Assembly (NCBI GenBank): GCA_016098155.1 | Contig: JAAAJB010000416.1 | Span: 1 to 32,024, forward strand | DNA length: 32,024 nucleotides | Origin: Actinomortierella ambigua | Lineage: Eukaryota; Mortierellomycota; Mortierellomycetes; Mortierellales; Mortierellaceae | Direction: 5' to 3' | Shown: in pieces, positions 1 to 10,430 of the stretch | How positions within the stretch are numbered: position 1 is the stretch's first letter | How the letters are laid out: the number at the start of each line of letters is the position of its first letter | The notes under the pieces: generated by a model | Databases searched by the model: none | Told to the model about the DNA's origin: nothing | Seen by the model: the letters and a program-made list of their open reading frames with translations, nothing else | Position numbers and translations under genes: made by a program

Positions 1-359
1 TGTTGTTGCTGCTGTTGCTGTTGCTGTTGCATCTGCCCAAGTAGAGCCTGCTGCTGCTGAAGCTGCAAAAGCTGCCGCTGATGGGCCTGCTGTTGGAGAT
101 GTTGCTGTTGTGCAAGGTGGACTTGATGGTGATGCAGATCCTGTTGACCCAGCACTTGTGGCTGGACATACCCCGGAAGCGTCTCGCTGGCCACCATTGT
201 CGTCGCCACCTGGGCCTGAGCTAAAGGCTGTGAGTTCTGCTGCTGCGATGCTTGGTGCTGAAAGTGGAGTTGTAGTTGTTGCTGTTGTTGCTGTTGTTGC
301 TGTTGCTGTAAGAGCAATGCCTGTTGTTGTTGAGCGGTCAGCATGGTGAACGGAAGCAT
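1..359 (-). CDS. Glutamine-rich protein, N-terminal part (runs off the left edge)
   Basis: An open frame on the minus strand starts at ATG 359-357 (MLPFTMLTAQQQQALL...) and stays open to base 1, giving about 119 residues; a second in-frame Met lies five codons in. Seen: runs of CAG/CAA codons make several polyglutamine blocks (about residues 10-28 and again at the window edge) mixed with Leu, His and Ala, and no other recognisable domain. Known: Gln-rich N-termini of this kind are common in fungal transcription factors, Mediator/SAGA subunits and RNA-binding proteins. Inference: a nuclear regulatory protein is likely, but the family cannot be named because the conserved part lies outside the window. 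The alternation of CAG and CAA codons argues for a selected protein tract rather than a pure DNA repeat. An intron before the ATG is possible. Confidence 0.6.
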   Translation of the reverse strand, partial: MLPFTMLTAQQQQALLLQQQQQQQQQQQLQLHFQHQASQQQNSQPLAQAQVATTMVASETLPGYVQPQVLGQQDLHHHQVHLAQQQHLQQQAHQRQLLQLQQQQALLGQMQQQQQQQQQ

Positions 360-2614
360 ACTGGGAAGAGGGGGAGGGGAGGGCAAGGACGAGACGAAGA
401 AGCAAAAAGTAGGTGGTGGTGACAAGTGAAGAAAAAAAGAGCGGGTCAGCAAAGAACGCAACAACATGACAAGGACAGGGGGGTGTATCTAAACAGCGCT
501 ACCGTGTGTCATTACGGGAAGCAGAGAGAGAGAGACAAAACCATGCCAAAGTAGGCGCCTCCGACATCGGCAATTGCAATGCATTGTAAGACCGCGTCGA
601 CACATGCAGAATTGCGGAGACGGAGAACACTTCGCGAGCAATTGGACGAGTCCATTTCATTCAACCGCGGCCGTTTGTCGCCTATTCCTCTCGCCTCCTC
701 TCTCTATCTCTCTCCCCACCAACCTAACTTGCTATCCATCTCTCTCTCTCTCTCACTCTGTTCTCTCTCTATCCATCTCTCCCCCTAGCGTGTGAGCCAA
801 TGCGACGAATGAAGAACAGGCCGCATGCGAAGACCACTGTCCTACCTGTTAGGGAGACGGTAATTGTGTTCAGGACAATGAACTGCAGAAGGAGGAAGAA
901 GGCGGAAGAAGGGACAATGAGAATTGGAAATGAGGAGCTGAAGAAGAATCGGGGAAAAGTAGAGTTCTTGCCCTCTCTTATTGAACTCGGACATTCGTTC
1001 AGACAAAGAGAAAGGGAAAACCCAACGAGCCGGCGCCGCCACTCCTTTGTACCCCCACCCCACCCCTTTCTCCCGTGCACAGTTGAAGTAACACCGACAC
1101 CTTGGCACCAGCTATCACCTCACCCCCATATCCCTGCCTCACCAAGCAAGGCGAATAATGGGTGCCTAGACTAACCGTGTATGGCGCCTCGGAGTATGCT
1201 TTTTAGACTTTAGCAATCAATCACAGCATTGATTCCCCAAGCCAAAGGTGCTAGCCCTTTTCTTCTGAGGCAATTTCCTTCAACCACTGCACTGTCAGCA
1301 AAGAGAGGGATCGATGGTGGAAAGAAGAGGCGTAGAGGCCAGAGTGGCTCCAAGTACAGAAAATATAGCCATCGGTTTGCTGCGATCCTTTCTTCGTAAC
1401 CTTCCCCGCACCGTCCTGCTGGGTAGATGTTGGTCAGTTGAACAGGCAAGGTGAATTGGTGGCGCATGAGGACCGCAATGGTCATGGACCTAATGTCGCA
1501 GCAGAGCCACGGATGCCGTTGTAGGGATGTAGGCGGTGCATTTCACGACACAATTCAGGGGACATATGCCTACCCTGCAGCGTGAGACTATATACCATGT
1601 CACAACTCAAGGCGCACTCCTGGAATCTTGTGCTTGTCTATGCTTCCTGTGGGTATCTTGACACGGCAATATTCGTGAATATCATACGCCTCACCAGAAG
1701 ATCAAGAGCTGATTTCGTCTGTCGATCATTCCTCATGGAGCCTTAAAACACAAACTCTTGACCCAAAATCCAGCTTCAGCCGTGAGTACACCACCCCACC
1801 CACCGTATATCATGGCAACTGAGACGGAGATTGCGTGCGGCTCCTTGCTGCGAGGTCTGGAGATTACTGACTCATTTGCACCCTTGTGTGTGAATGAAAT
1901 CTTGTTTTCACCCTTTTTACGTGTACCAAAGGTCGCATCGCTTCTGAGCCGCCTTTCGCGCCTTTCGCGCCATAGCTACAAGTAGTCTTTTGGGGCAAGA
2001 CTTTTGGACCTTAATAATTAAAGCAACTAATAAAAAAAAGTCGGCCCAGAGTCGTTTGAGCAACCAGGTAGGACTCTGCCATGCTGTTGTTCACACCATA
2101 CCTGTGCTGTAGCCGAGCCATCCACCTGCTCGTTGTCAACCATGTTCCAAGAGATGCCTGCTCATATGCGAAACCCAGAGGAACAGCCCTGCCAGAAGGA
2201 GGGGCCGCACTGTCCGTCAAAACGACTCGACCAGCTCCTCTTTCTCGCTGCATAAAGATCGACATAGGTAGGATACCAATCCATGAGTCTCGTTTTCCAC
2301 CGACAAACGACCTGCAGGTCCAGCACACTGTTCTCGAGAGGACATACATAAATAGACAAAGAGGAGAACACATGAGGAAAAGAGTCTTTATTGTCGTTGC
2401 TGTTGTGCCATGGCAAGAGCAGAGTCATGTCTATGTTGGATAGCTGCGTTGATGTGTGTCATCCACTTGCGCCGCTCTATCATTGAAAGAGTGAGAGAAC
2501 ATGACTTGGGAGCACATTAGTAGTATCAAGTTGTTGTTTGCATTGCCTGTCATATTCTCGAGCCACCATTGTTCGCTCCTCACAAACCCGCTCTCCATTC
2601 ATTGTCTTTGGGTA

Positions 2615-2995
2615 TTATAAAGTTGAACACATTCTGCAAGGGTCGCACACCTGTCGCGATCTGAAGGCGCATTCACCCGTTGCATAAAGATGTAAGCCAA
2701 TGTACAAAGCAGACGGATACAACATTCTTTTAGCCAATGCATCTTGGAAGAAGGCTATAATTCTATCTAATCCGTCGTATCTTCCTCTTTGTCTCCTCCT
2801 ATTAATCTTCTCCTTGGCCATCTCCATCGCGGACTTTTCCCCCTTCACGGTTGGGCGACCTTTAAGACTTGCGACCTCAGGATCTTCAACGGTCACGATC
2901 CGGCGTCTTGTGGCCTTGAGACGTCTGTGGAGTACGGTCATACCCTCGTGAAACTCGCCGACAAGCTGGCGGTTGGTGGCCGAACTGTCACTTGA
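2615..2995 (-). pseudogene. Possible C-terminal remnant of a MULE/SWIM-type transposase
   Basis: The minus strand is open from a TGA at 2998-2996 to the TAA at 2615. The N-terminal half of the translation looks protein-like: ATNRQLVGEFHEGMTVLHRR, followed by an acidic-proline-KGRP segment (VEDPEVASLKGRPT) and a basic stretch. Known: in Mutator-like transposases with a SWIM zinc finger the region after the finger often carries a short 'DP...KGRP' linker. Inference: this could be a broken tail of such an element. No catalytic DDE region or SWIM Cys/His pattern was found upstream, where the frame is interrupted by stops. Evidence is motif resemblance only; a chance ORF is a real alternative. Confidence 0.22.
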
Positions 2996-3860
2996 TCATT
3001 TCGTCAAGTTAACGAGCCACTTCAATGGCATCCAAGACGCGCGAGACGGTCTCTAAGACAGCGATACGAACAATACCCAGGTTTTTGAAAGAAGCTTGTG
3101 CTCTCCTGCATGCTGCATCGGCCCCAGGTACTGGCTTTCTTCAGGATTGACTATACCGAATCACATAATGGAATTTCCTCGACATTCTCATTCCGATTGC
3201 CCGCCAACACTTGCAGACCAGAGCCACTGCGGTGAATAGCTTTCAAGATATGTGCGCGTATGTGATCCAGGGAGAACCTTGGGCCTTATGCAGGCAAGCA
3301 GCTGGCTTCAGTAGGCGAAACGAGGACCTTATGGCTCTGTGGCAAGCGGGATGATACATGGTCTACGCCTGTTGCAATCAGGATCGGAGGGGAGGTGTCA
3401 TCAATATGAACAAGTCGTTTATATGAAATCGGCCGAAGACGCCAGCATGATCGGGGCCATCTAGACTACGTACGTGGATATAAACTGGCCTACTCTCCGC
3501 AACAGACCATGTTGAAGGAAGACAATACTCCCTTGCACCGGACGTTGGATTCAAATCTGGCGACTACTGTATCGGCAATAGTACAGCTAGAGTTCGTCTT
3601 CTAAGCAGCTCTCGCCCCGAGGCAAGATTCTGATTCGGCGATCAAAGTGACCGCTGCTTCTTTCTGATCTCTGGCCCCACCTGTAACCTGCCTTGAACAT
3701 GCTGCCCCTTTGGACGTTCTTAAGATAGCGTGTAGGATCTTGCACTCTCCTATCTGCTTGTCATACCTTTTTCTGGGTCACCCTCTTTATCCCCTACTCT
3801 TGTAACGGGCGGCCGCGTGTCACAGATCATGGACAGGTCCGCCTCTTTTGAGGCCCGTGG

Positions 3861-3880
3861 AAAAAAAAAAAAAAAAAAAA
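3861..3880. repeat. Poly-A homopolymer (A20)
   Basis: Twenty consecutive A residues following a short GC-containing segment. It could be the tail scar of a retroposed sequence or a simple slippage-prone homopolymer. A related 'gaggcc...A8' context recurs near 4259-4274, so the two sites may share origin. Confidence 0.7.
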
Positions 3881-3907
3881 GGAAACTCGAACGACTTTAA
3901 GATAAAT

Positions 3908-4345
3908 GTCGACCCTCGATAACTGTCGGCCCCTGTTCCTCTATCTGTCGGCACCGACGTGTCGACCCGTTGCACACTCATGTCGAACCCTCATTCCTCT
4001 TCAGGTGGACTCTAGCAATTGTGTGTGTGTCCTCGTCCCTGTCCTACCTGATCCAACCCCCCTCTCAGCCACGCATTTGCACACGTGTGACTGGTGGGCA
4101 CCGACGTAAATGCGTGGTGATCTGAGAAGCAGAATATGTGATGTGCTGATACATATGTGTGCAGGATCAATAGATGCTGTGCCTCGCAGAAACCTTGGGT
4201 GCAAGATTGTGGTGGAATACCGAGCAATGATCACGTAAATGAATTAAACCCTTTAAAGAGGCCCCAAAAAAAACTTGCAAGGGGTCGACAGTTTACAATT
4301 TAAAAAGGAAAATCTGAGAGAGTCGACAGATAACTAACTGTCGAC
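3908..4345. repeat. Cluster of TGTCGAC / CTGTCGG-like words
   Basis: Between about 3900 and 3990 the words TGTCGAC, CTGTCGG, CTGTCGG, GTGTCGAC and ATGTCGA occur within about 90 bp. GTCGAC recurs at 4289-4294, and GTCGACAG/CTGTCGAC forms a small hairpin at 4322-4345. 'CACCGACGT' also occurs twice (about 3952 and 4099). The function is unknown: it could be a degenerate repeat element flank or a cluster of binding sites. It ends shortly before the 3' end of the tRNA gene. Confidence 0.35.
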
Positions 4346-4413
4346 CGGTTCTGAGGATTTTTTCCATGGGTTGTCAACGAAGACCAAAAAAAGTGCTCAC
4401 GGGAGCAAAATAG

Positions 4414-4496
4414 TGGTGGAAGTGGGATTTGAACCCACGCCTCTTTCGAGACCGCAACTTGAGTGCGGCGCCTTAGACCAACTCGGCCATCCCACC
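4414..4496 (-). tRNA. tRNA-Leu (anticodon CAA)
   Basis: An 83-nt gene on the minus strand folds as a class II tRNA. The acceptor stem is GGTGGGA paired with TTCCACC (one G-U), with discriminator A. The D arm is typical for leucine. The anticodon stem CCGCA/TGCGG holds the loop CTCAAGT, so the anticodon is CAA and reads UUG. A long variable arm (TCTCGAAAGAGG) is present, and the T arm carries GTTCAAAT, which supplies the pol III B box. Known: several fungal tRNA-Leu(CAA) genes contain an intron after the anticodon; none is present here. No CCA is encoded beyond the discriminator A. Pol III terminator-like T runs lie just downstream on the minus strand (the A-rich plus strand at 4385-4391). Confidence 0.95.
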
Positions 4497-4548
4497 AATG
4501 CTTCATATCGGGATTAGAAAATTGTCGATCATAAGCAATCTTCCAAGA

Positions 4549-4617
4549 ATATTCTGGTATGCGGTTCCGCCACCAATTTTCGACGATTTTTGGTGGCGTA
4601 ACCGCATACCAGAATAT
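4549..4617. repeat. Short palindromic (MITE-like) element upstream of tRNA-Leu
   Basis: Two 28-base arms (4549-4576 and 4590-4617), starting ATATTCTGGTATGCGGTT, are inverted copies with a single mismatch and are separated by a 13-base spacer. The element lies 52 bp upstream of the 5' end of the tRNA gene. The size and symmetry suggest a deletion derivative of a DNA transposon or a solo palindromic repeat. No clear target-site duplication is visible. Confidence 0.6.
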
Positions 4618-5799
4618 TTCTTGCATTTGGGAAAAAACAAAAAAAAGACAAGCTTGTGCTCTTGGTATAATTGTTCATAACAAATAATAGTGGTGGCCTC
4701 AACGGTAGTGTGTAAGTACAACAAGTTTGAAGAAGTAAGGAAGAGGGGAGGGGGGAGAATGAGGAGGGAGGCATATAGTCTATCCCCATATCTGATGGAT
4801 TCCCGAACAGGAGTAGTTTAACGTGAAAAAAACAATCAAACAAACACAGAAGCTTCTTTTGGGTTTCTTCTTCGTGCATGCAGCAATAGGTGTACACCAG
4901 CAAGATAGATGAAAAGGGCTAAGCGATCCAGGCACAAAACCAAAGAGGAAAGATACGCGAAAACGCACGTCTGGTACCTGGGATTGGTGCAGTGGTTTGT
5001 TGTGTTTCGGTTTTTTTTTTATTCTTTCCCGTTGTTCGTTGCCCCTCTTTATTTTTTGCTTGTGGTGCTGTGTCTTTCGATCGAGCGGACAGTGTAGGCA
5101 AAGAGAAAGAAGGTTGATCCGTATTTTGTAGTCTATCCAATAATACTTTTTGGCCTTGAACGAAGACGACTCCCCGCCTGGCACCCTATTGGTCTGACAA
5201 AGTTTTGGAGTACCTTATTTGCCTTTTGCTCGTCTTTACCTTTCGGCATGGGAATACAAGACATGTGTACAATTGCTGTTTGACTGTGAGGAAGGAAGAG
5301 AAAGAGCAGCATCAGGGGAAGTGGGGGGGGGGAAGGGCAGCCGGAGAGTTTCTTCTTATTCGTTGGTAATTTGTAGAGTTGCAATCTCTGCCAAACGTTG
5401 GATTCTCAGAAATACAAGATCAAAGTTTAGAGTAGCCACCCACTGTTTTAGCTCAGTCTCCCGTTGGTGGTGGTGTGCTGTGTGTGTGTTTGTGGTGTGT
5501 GTTTTGTCCCATGGTTGCACAATATGAAATTGGGTTATGCTGGTGTTGGCGTTCTATGCCTATTTTTTTTTTTCAAAGTGTGGTGTGAGTGTGCCACTAG
5601 GAGAACGATTTTTCTTTTTTGAAAATAAAGATTGCTGCCAATGAAAACTGGACTGTGGACATGCTCTCCCTATCCTGTCAAGACATGCCTTGTCTCGAGG
5701 TATACAGAGTGTACAGTACGTTACAGATGTCCATCTCTTTCTTTGTCAAGGGACCCACTCCTCCTCCTCTTTCCCCTCCTCGTTTTCCCCTCGAGAGTC
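4618..5799. other. Non-coding stretch, no gene seen
   Basis: About 1.2 kb with no domain-bearing ORF. It contains poly-T and poly-A runs, a G-rich patch near 5322-5337, GT-rich sequence around 5466-5510 and a pyrimidine-rich tract leading to the TATA box at 5800. It is most simply the upstream region of the sphingolipid methyltransferase gene. A small unrecognised transcript cannot be excluded. Confidence 0.45.
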
Positions 5800-5806
5800 T
5801 ATAAAA
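5800..5806 (+). promoter_or_regulatory. TATA box of a probable distal promoter for the sphingolipid methyltransferase
   Basis: TATAAAA lies in a 'CTATAAAAAG' context, preceded by a CT-rich tract and followed about 30 bp later by a pyrimidine-rich initiator-like region. Downstream, a candidate leader exon ends at 5879 with CAAG before a GTAATC donor. This arrangement resembles strong fungal promoters with a spliced 5' leader. A second, closer candidate promoter (CCAAT near 6556 and the CT tract at 6610-6720) may also be used. Confidence 0.45.
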
Positions 5807-5829
5807 AGCGGAACTAGCCCAATTCCTCA

Positions 5830-6761
5830 CTCTTTTTTCACCATTCTTTCTCAGGAAACCCCCTCCATCACCGAGCAAGGTAATCGTCGAAGAGCCGCCC
5901 TCTTCCTACACGTCTTCTTTTATCTACCTTCCACAACATTGAGGAAGTTGGCAGCGTCATCTCAAACAAAAAAAAAAAAAGGATCCACTGGAGGCGAGGA
6001 GGTTCAAAATTAGCGCGGCCTCATGCTTCCAAAAGCAGAGACGAAAAAAAAAAAATCTCAGGAACCACCAGACGCGATGATCAGCAGGATCACGGACGCG
6101 ACACGCGAGGATCAGACTGACTTTGTTGAGGAGTCAAAAGTTGGTCATACATACCCTTCAGGAGAGATGATGAATGGGGTTTATGATGGGTGTCATCATC
6201 TTCATCATCTTCATCATCAGCTGGATGAGATTCCTCGATCTCTCGCTCTAGGCGTACGAAACCAAGGGGGAAAGGGGGGGGGGAGGAAGAGGAGAGGATT
6301 TTCTCTGTTGAGGTTGTTTTCATGCCACAAACGCGTCTCCCAGATCAAACTTGCCATGCACTCTGCTTTTTTGTACCGGGTCTTCACCGAACACTGCCCA
6401 GTTCTTCAACGAACAGGAAGAAGGAGTGGGGTGGGGGTGCGATGGGAGGAGGGGCCGGGGGGGACACACACAGCAAGAGACTGACGGACTTGCAATCAAC
6501 ATATGAGAAGTATGTTAACTCTTGTGTAATCGTGCCCTCGGCCCCTTTCAATTGGCCAATTGGTTAGACAGGCAGGCAGCGAAAAGAATAGCGATCAGTC
6601 TTCCATCTCATTTCAAAAAGTCTTTTTTTTTCTCATCGTTTTCTTCTTTTTCTTTTTTTTTTTTTTTCTTTCTCTTCTTCACCCTTTTCCTTCACTCCAA
6701 CCCTCCCATTTCTCACCACTACTTCAGTGAGAGAAAAACAAAGAGAGAGGATCCGCCTATC
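5830..6761 (+). other. Probable 5' leader with an 848-nt intron
   Basis: Inferred leader exon from about 5830 to 5879; donor GT at 5880-5881; acceptor AG at 6726-6727 after a long T/C tract (CCACTACTTCAG); second leader exon 6728-6761 running into the ATG at 6762. The short ORFs in this interval are low-complexity or acidic/His-rich and look non-coding. CCAAT in both orientations at about 6549-6563 could instead mark a proximal promoter. The choice between the two rests on transcript data. Confidence 0.4.
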
Positions 6762-7242
6762 ATGTCTCCACAGACCCCCGTTCAGCCAGGCTCGTCCTGG
6801 AAGAAGACCAACTGGGCCAACATCAAGAATGCCGACTACCCCGTTGAGGTCGCTGGCAACCAGACGTTCAACAACATCCATCTGGCCACCGCTATCATTG
6901 CTCTGCCCTTCATGATCATCACCGTTGTCAAGCTGCCCATGTATCTGTACGTCCCCCTGACGTTGGTGCTGGCTCTGCCCATCTTTGCCGGCTACTTTGT
7001 CTATGGTTCTCAGTTTGCCCTGCCTGTCGGCAACCGTGTCACTCCTGCTGGCAAGAACATTGAGGAGTACCTCACCATCCATGACCCTGCCCTCAAGAAG
7101 TACAAGGGCAAGAACAAGATCCCCATGGAGACCTTCTTCGAGGCCTACTTTGCTGGCCAGGTACGAAATGTTTCTTTTATTTTTCTTAGATCGGTGTGCG
7201 TGTGAAATGTACCTGTGTGGGAGAGGAGAGAGAGACAGAGAG

Positions 7243-7281
<39 letters not shown>

Positions 7282-9215
7282 AAAGGGGAGGGGGAGGGGG
7301 AGGGTACTCGATCACGGAAGCCTCGGTTCACTTTTCGCTGCCCGGCGGTAGACTTTTTTTCGAAACAAATGTCCTTGGAAACAAACCTTGTTGGCAATGG
7401 TTTCCTTTTCTTGCACCGATCCCTTTTGATTCCACTGACGGAAAGAGGGCACGAAGAAACCTGGTTACAGGAGGGGAAACAAGGTTTTCAATTGCTTTCG
7501 TTGCGTGGGTTGCGCCGAAGGTTCCCATGCTGGGTGTGTGAAAGAAAGGGGGCCAGTGATGACGATAGCCGATGCAATGCAGTACGCGTTTTTCTTTCTT
7601 TTTTTTTCTTTATCCGCTTTGCAACTCTTGTTGGACTCTACCTATATACGTGGCCAGCTAAAAAGACGAAGGAGAGGAAGGAGGAGATGAAAGGGAGGAG
7701 TACGAGGAAATAGATTCGCACGCTTTAGGGGTGGGTGGTCAAGAGTGGGAGGTGGGCTAAGAGAGAGCCGAAGCGGAAAGTGCATTCGTCCTAGCTCCAT
7801 CGGAGGCTCGGATGTTGAAAGGTGTGTGTCGTGGTGGTTCAAAAAAAAAAAAAGGCTGTATCTTCAGGCACGGACTGATTTGATTGCAGCTGATTTGATG
7901 GGGGGCGAATTGATCATACATTTTCTGCACACACCACAGAACACGCGCGCGCGAAAAAAAAAGAGGGAGGGCAAGATTGGGGGTGAAGGATGAGGGGAGG
8001 GGGAGGGGGAGAGATACTGAACAGGGTTTGCACACACGCCCATCACCACATACACACAACCCACATTCACTTTCTCTCGAAATAGAATGTTCTTGCCCAC
8101 CCCCCCCCTCCCTCCTTGACAAACTTTTACTAACACACATCTTCATCCACTTACCTTACCCCCCCTCCCCCCATACACAGATCGACATCAACGGTGACTG
8201 CTTGGAGATCCTCGAGAACCGCCACGACTGGGCACGGTTCTCGATGACCGTCAGCCAGGCAAAGTTCTTCGTCACTCAGTGGATCCCCGAGCTCCTGTGG
8301 CACTCTAAGAAGCAGGATGAGGACCAGGTCCGTGACCACTACGACCGTGGTGATGACTTCTATGAGGCTTTCCTCGGCCCCCGCATGATCTACACCTCTG
8401 GTATGATGTCCGACAAGAACAAGAACGAGACTCTCGAGCAGCTGCAGGACAACAAGCTCAAGGTCGTCTGCGAGACTTTGCAGCTCAAGAAGGGCGAGCG
8501 CCATCTCGACATTGGCTGCGGCTGGGGCACCCTCGTTGCCTATGCCGCCAAGAACTACGGAACTGACTCGACCGGTGTCACCCTTGGCCTCAACCAGACT
8601 GAATTCGGCAACAACCGCATCAAGGCTTTCGGCGTCCCCGCCTCCCAGGCTCGCATCAAGACCATGGACTACCGTGATATCCCCCGCGAGAAGTGGGACA
8701 AGATTTCCTGCCTCGAGATGGCCGAGCACGTCGGTGTCCGCAAGTTTAGCGAGTTCATGCAGCAGGTCCGCGCCATGCTGGACGACGATGGTCTCTTCTT
8801 CATGCAGGTCGCTGGTCTGCGTGCCACCTGGCAGTATGAGGACTTTATCTGGGGTCTGTTCATGGCCCGCTATGTCTTCCCCGGTGCCGATGCCTCGACC
8901 CCACTGTACTGGTACACCAAGCAGCTGGAGTGCAACGGCTTTGAGGTGCAGAGCGTTCATACGATCGGTGTGCACTACTCGGCCACGATCTACCGCTGGT
9001 ACCAGAACTGGATGCAGAACAAGGAGATGATCATGGAGCGATATGGCAAGAAGTGGTTCCGCACCTGGGAGATCTTCTTGGCCTGGTCGACCATCATCGC
9101 TCGCCAGGGTTCCGCCACCTGCTACCAGATTGTCGCCGCCAAGAACCTCAACTCGCGCGACCGTGCTTCCCACCAGGTCCCCCATGTTCCTGCCGACTGC
9201 GTTGCTGCTCAGTAA
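6762..9215 (+). CDS. MTS1: Sphingolipid C9-methyltransferase
   Basis: Two exons (6762-7160, 8181-9215) give 477 residues; the 1020-nt intron is phase 0 with GTACG/ACACAG ends. Function (family knowledge): transfers methyl from S-adenosylmethionine to C9 of the sphingoid base in ceramide, making the 9-methyl-sphingadienine of fungal glucosylceramides; acts at the ER membrane. Seen: two adjacent hydrophobic segments at about residues 40-57 and 60-82, as in fungal C9-methyltransferases. The SAM-binding motif DIGCGWGTL is at 243-251, and the CFA-synthase-like core has DHYDRGDDFYEAFLG, LGLNQTEFG, CLEMAEHVG and FFMQVAGLR. Length fits the family. The ATG sits after a CT-rich leader in a good context. 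Codons are strongly C-ending, suggesting high expression. It differs from bacterial cyclopropane synthases by the membrane segments and long N-terminus. Confidence 0.93.
7220..7279. repeat. (GA)n microsatellite inside the methyltransferase intron
   Basis: An imperfect then pure AG repeat near the 5' end of the 1-kb intron, followed by a G-rich tract. On the transcribed strand it is purine-rich, unlike the pyrimidine tracts near acceptors. It is probably neutral and length-polymorphic. Confidence 0.85.
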
Positions 9216-9624
9216 TCAGCTTTGCAGATCAAACAACTATTGGGATGGGGGCATCCCCATCCCTTTTCCTTGTTCCATAATGGCTGTAATGGCCTCTCTC
9301 TCTCTCTCTCTCTCCCTCTCTCTCCAACCTCATCTTACAATGTATTTTCTTTTGTTTGTGCCATTTGAACATGTTATGAAAAGGGGCGTGTGTTGTGTGC
9401 GTGTATGATGGTATGTGTGGAGATTTTTCGGGGTATTGATTGTTATACATGTTGAAGCTCAGGGTGGGGAGAGGAGGAGGAGGTAAGCTGTACTTTTTCT
9501 CTCTCTCTCTCTCTTACTCTCTCTCCCACTTTCCTTTTTTTTTTCTTGTCTGATCAGCATCGCTCTCTTTCTCTTTCTCTTTCTCTCATTACCTCCCTAC
9601 CCTCTTCCTCATCACTTTTCCATC
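9216..9624. other. 3' region of the methyltransferase and promoter of ALG12
   Basis: About 410 bp with no ORF of note. CT microsatellites occur at about 9295-9324, 9499-9513 and 9563-9585; the last run leads into the CT-rich leader directly before the Alg12 ATG. No canonical AATAAA follows the methyltransferase stop, so its poly(A) site is not resolved. Confidence 0.6.
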
Positions 9625-10385
9625 ATGTCTTTACGACGGAGGGACAAGCACGATGCGAAAAAGACAATCTCATCCATCGATGACCTGCAATACCTGGATG
9701 CCAAACAGCTTGTGCGCGATGCACCCAAGCCGCTAGTCGTTCCCTCCAGCAACGACGACTGTGGGTGTCAGGAGCACATCCTGATCGCGCTGGAGGTGCT
9801 GATGTTTGGACTGATGGCGTTCCATATCCTGGTAGCACCATATACCAAGGTCGAGGAGAGTTTTAACCTTCAGGCGACACACGACCTGCTGCAGCAGGCA
9901 TCGAGATTGACTTCGCCATGGTCGTCGCTGTTGGATCGCTCGGTCGTGACGCGCTCCTTTGACCACCTCGAGTTCCCCGGGGTCGTTCCTCGCACCTTTG
10001 TTGGACCCTTGATGCTCGCCACCGCGAGTTGGCCCTTCTTGAAGCTCGCCGACCTTGTCAGCCCTGTCGCAGCCGGTGTCGCAATGACCAAGGGCCTTCG
10101 AGCTCAGATCATCGGTATGGAGAAGAGACGAGTGGTGTGTGGTTAATAATTACGAGTTTGTGGTGTTTGTGTGTGCTCGTGTGTTCGTCCGTCCGTGTTG
10201 TGTGAACGGGGGGTGGTTGTCATGTTCCTTGACGGATGAGTTGTTCACGCAACTTCCCACACACCCCCTCCTCCACATTCACACACACACCATGGCTCGC
10301 CCCTTATTTATGCATTCTTTCATTGTGATGTCCATCCTCTCTGGTCTGACTGATTATCACCCCCCCCACATACACATCATCCCTT

Positions 10386-10430
<45 letters not shown>

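Larger units (their letters stand above)
360..4413. other. Long gene-poor stretch, no intact gene seen
   Basis: About 4 kb without a convincing gene on either strand; the open frames are short, overlap on opposite strands and lack recognisable domains. The first several hundred bases should hold the promoter and 5' leader of the Gln-rich gene to the left, including a CT-rich tract near 690-785. Two things stand out and are listed separately: a transposase-like fragment (2615-2995) and a cluster of TGTCGAC-like words (3908-4345). A 20-base poly-A run sits at 3861-3880. Mixed coding-like fragments in changing frames between about 3000 and 3420 (minus strand) suggest decayed sequence. Confidence 0.5.

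Noticed and set aside
2040..2115. tRNA-like look of the sequence around 2050-2110
   Set aside because: No T-arm B box and no consistent cloverleaf on either strand.
3000..3420. Coding-like fragments on the minus strand (for example FKNLGIVRIAVLETVSRVLD)
   Set aside because: Frames change repeatedly, competing frames look equally protein-like, and no family was recognised. Kept only as a hint of decay.
6023..6484. 153-codon ORF in the leader intron region
   Set aside because: Acidic, His-repeat and Lys-run composition, overlapping opposite-strand frames, and a position inside the predicted leader intron.
8151..9185. 344-codon open frame antisense to the methyltransferase
   Set aside because: A by-product of the strongly C/G-ending codons of the real gene on the other strand. 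The translation is Leu/Val/Asp-rich with no domain.
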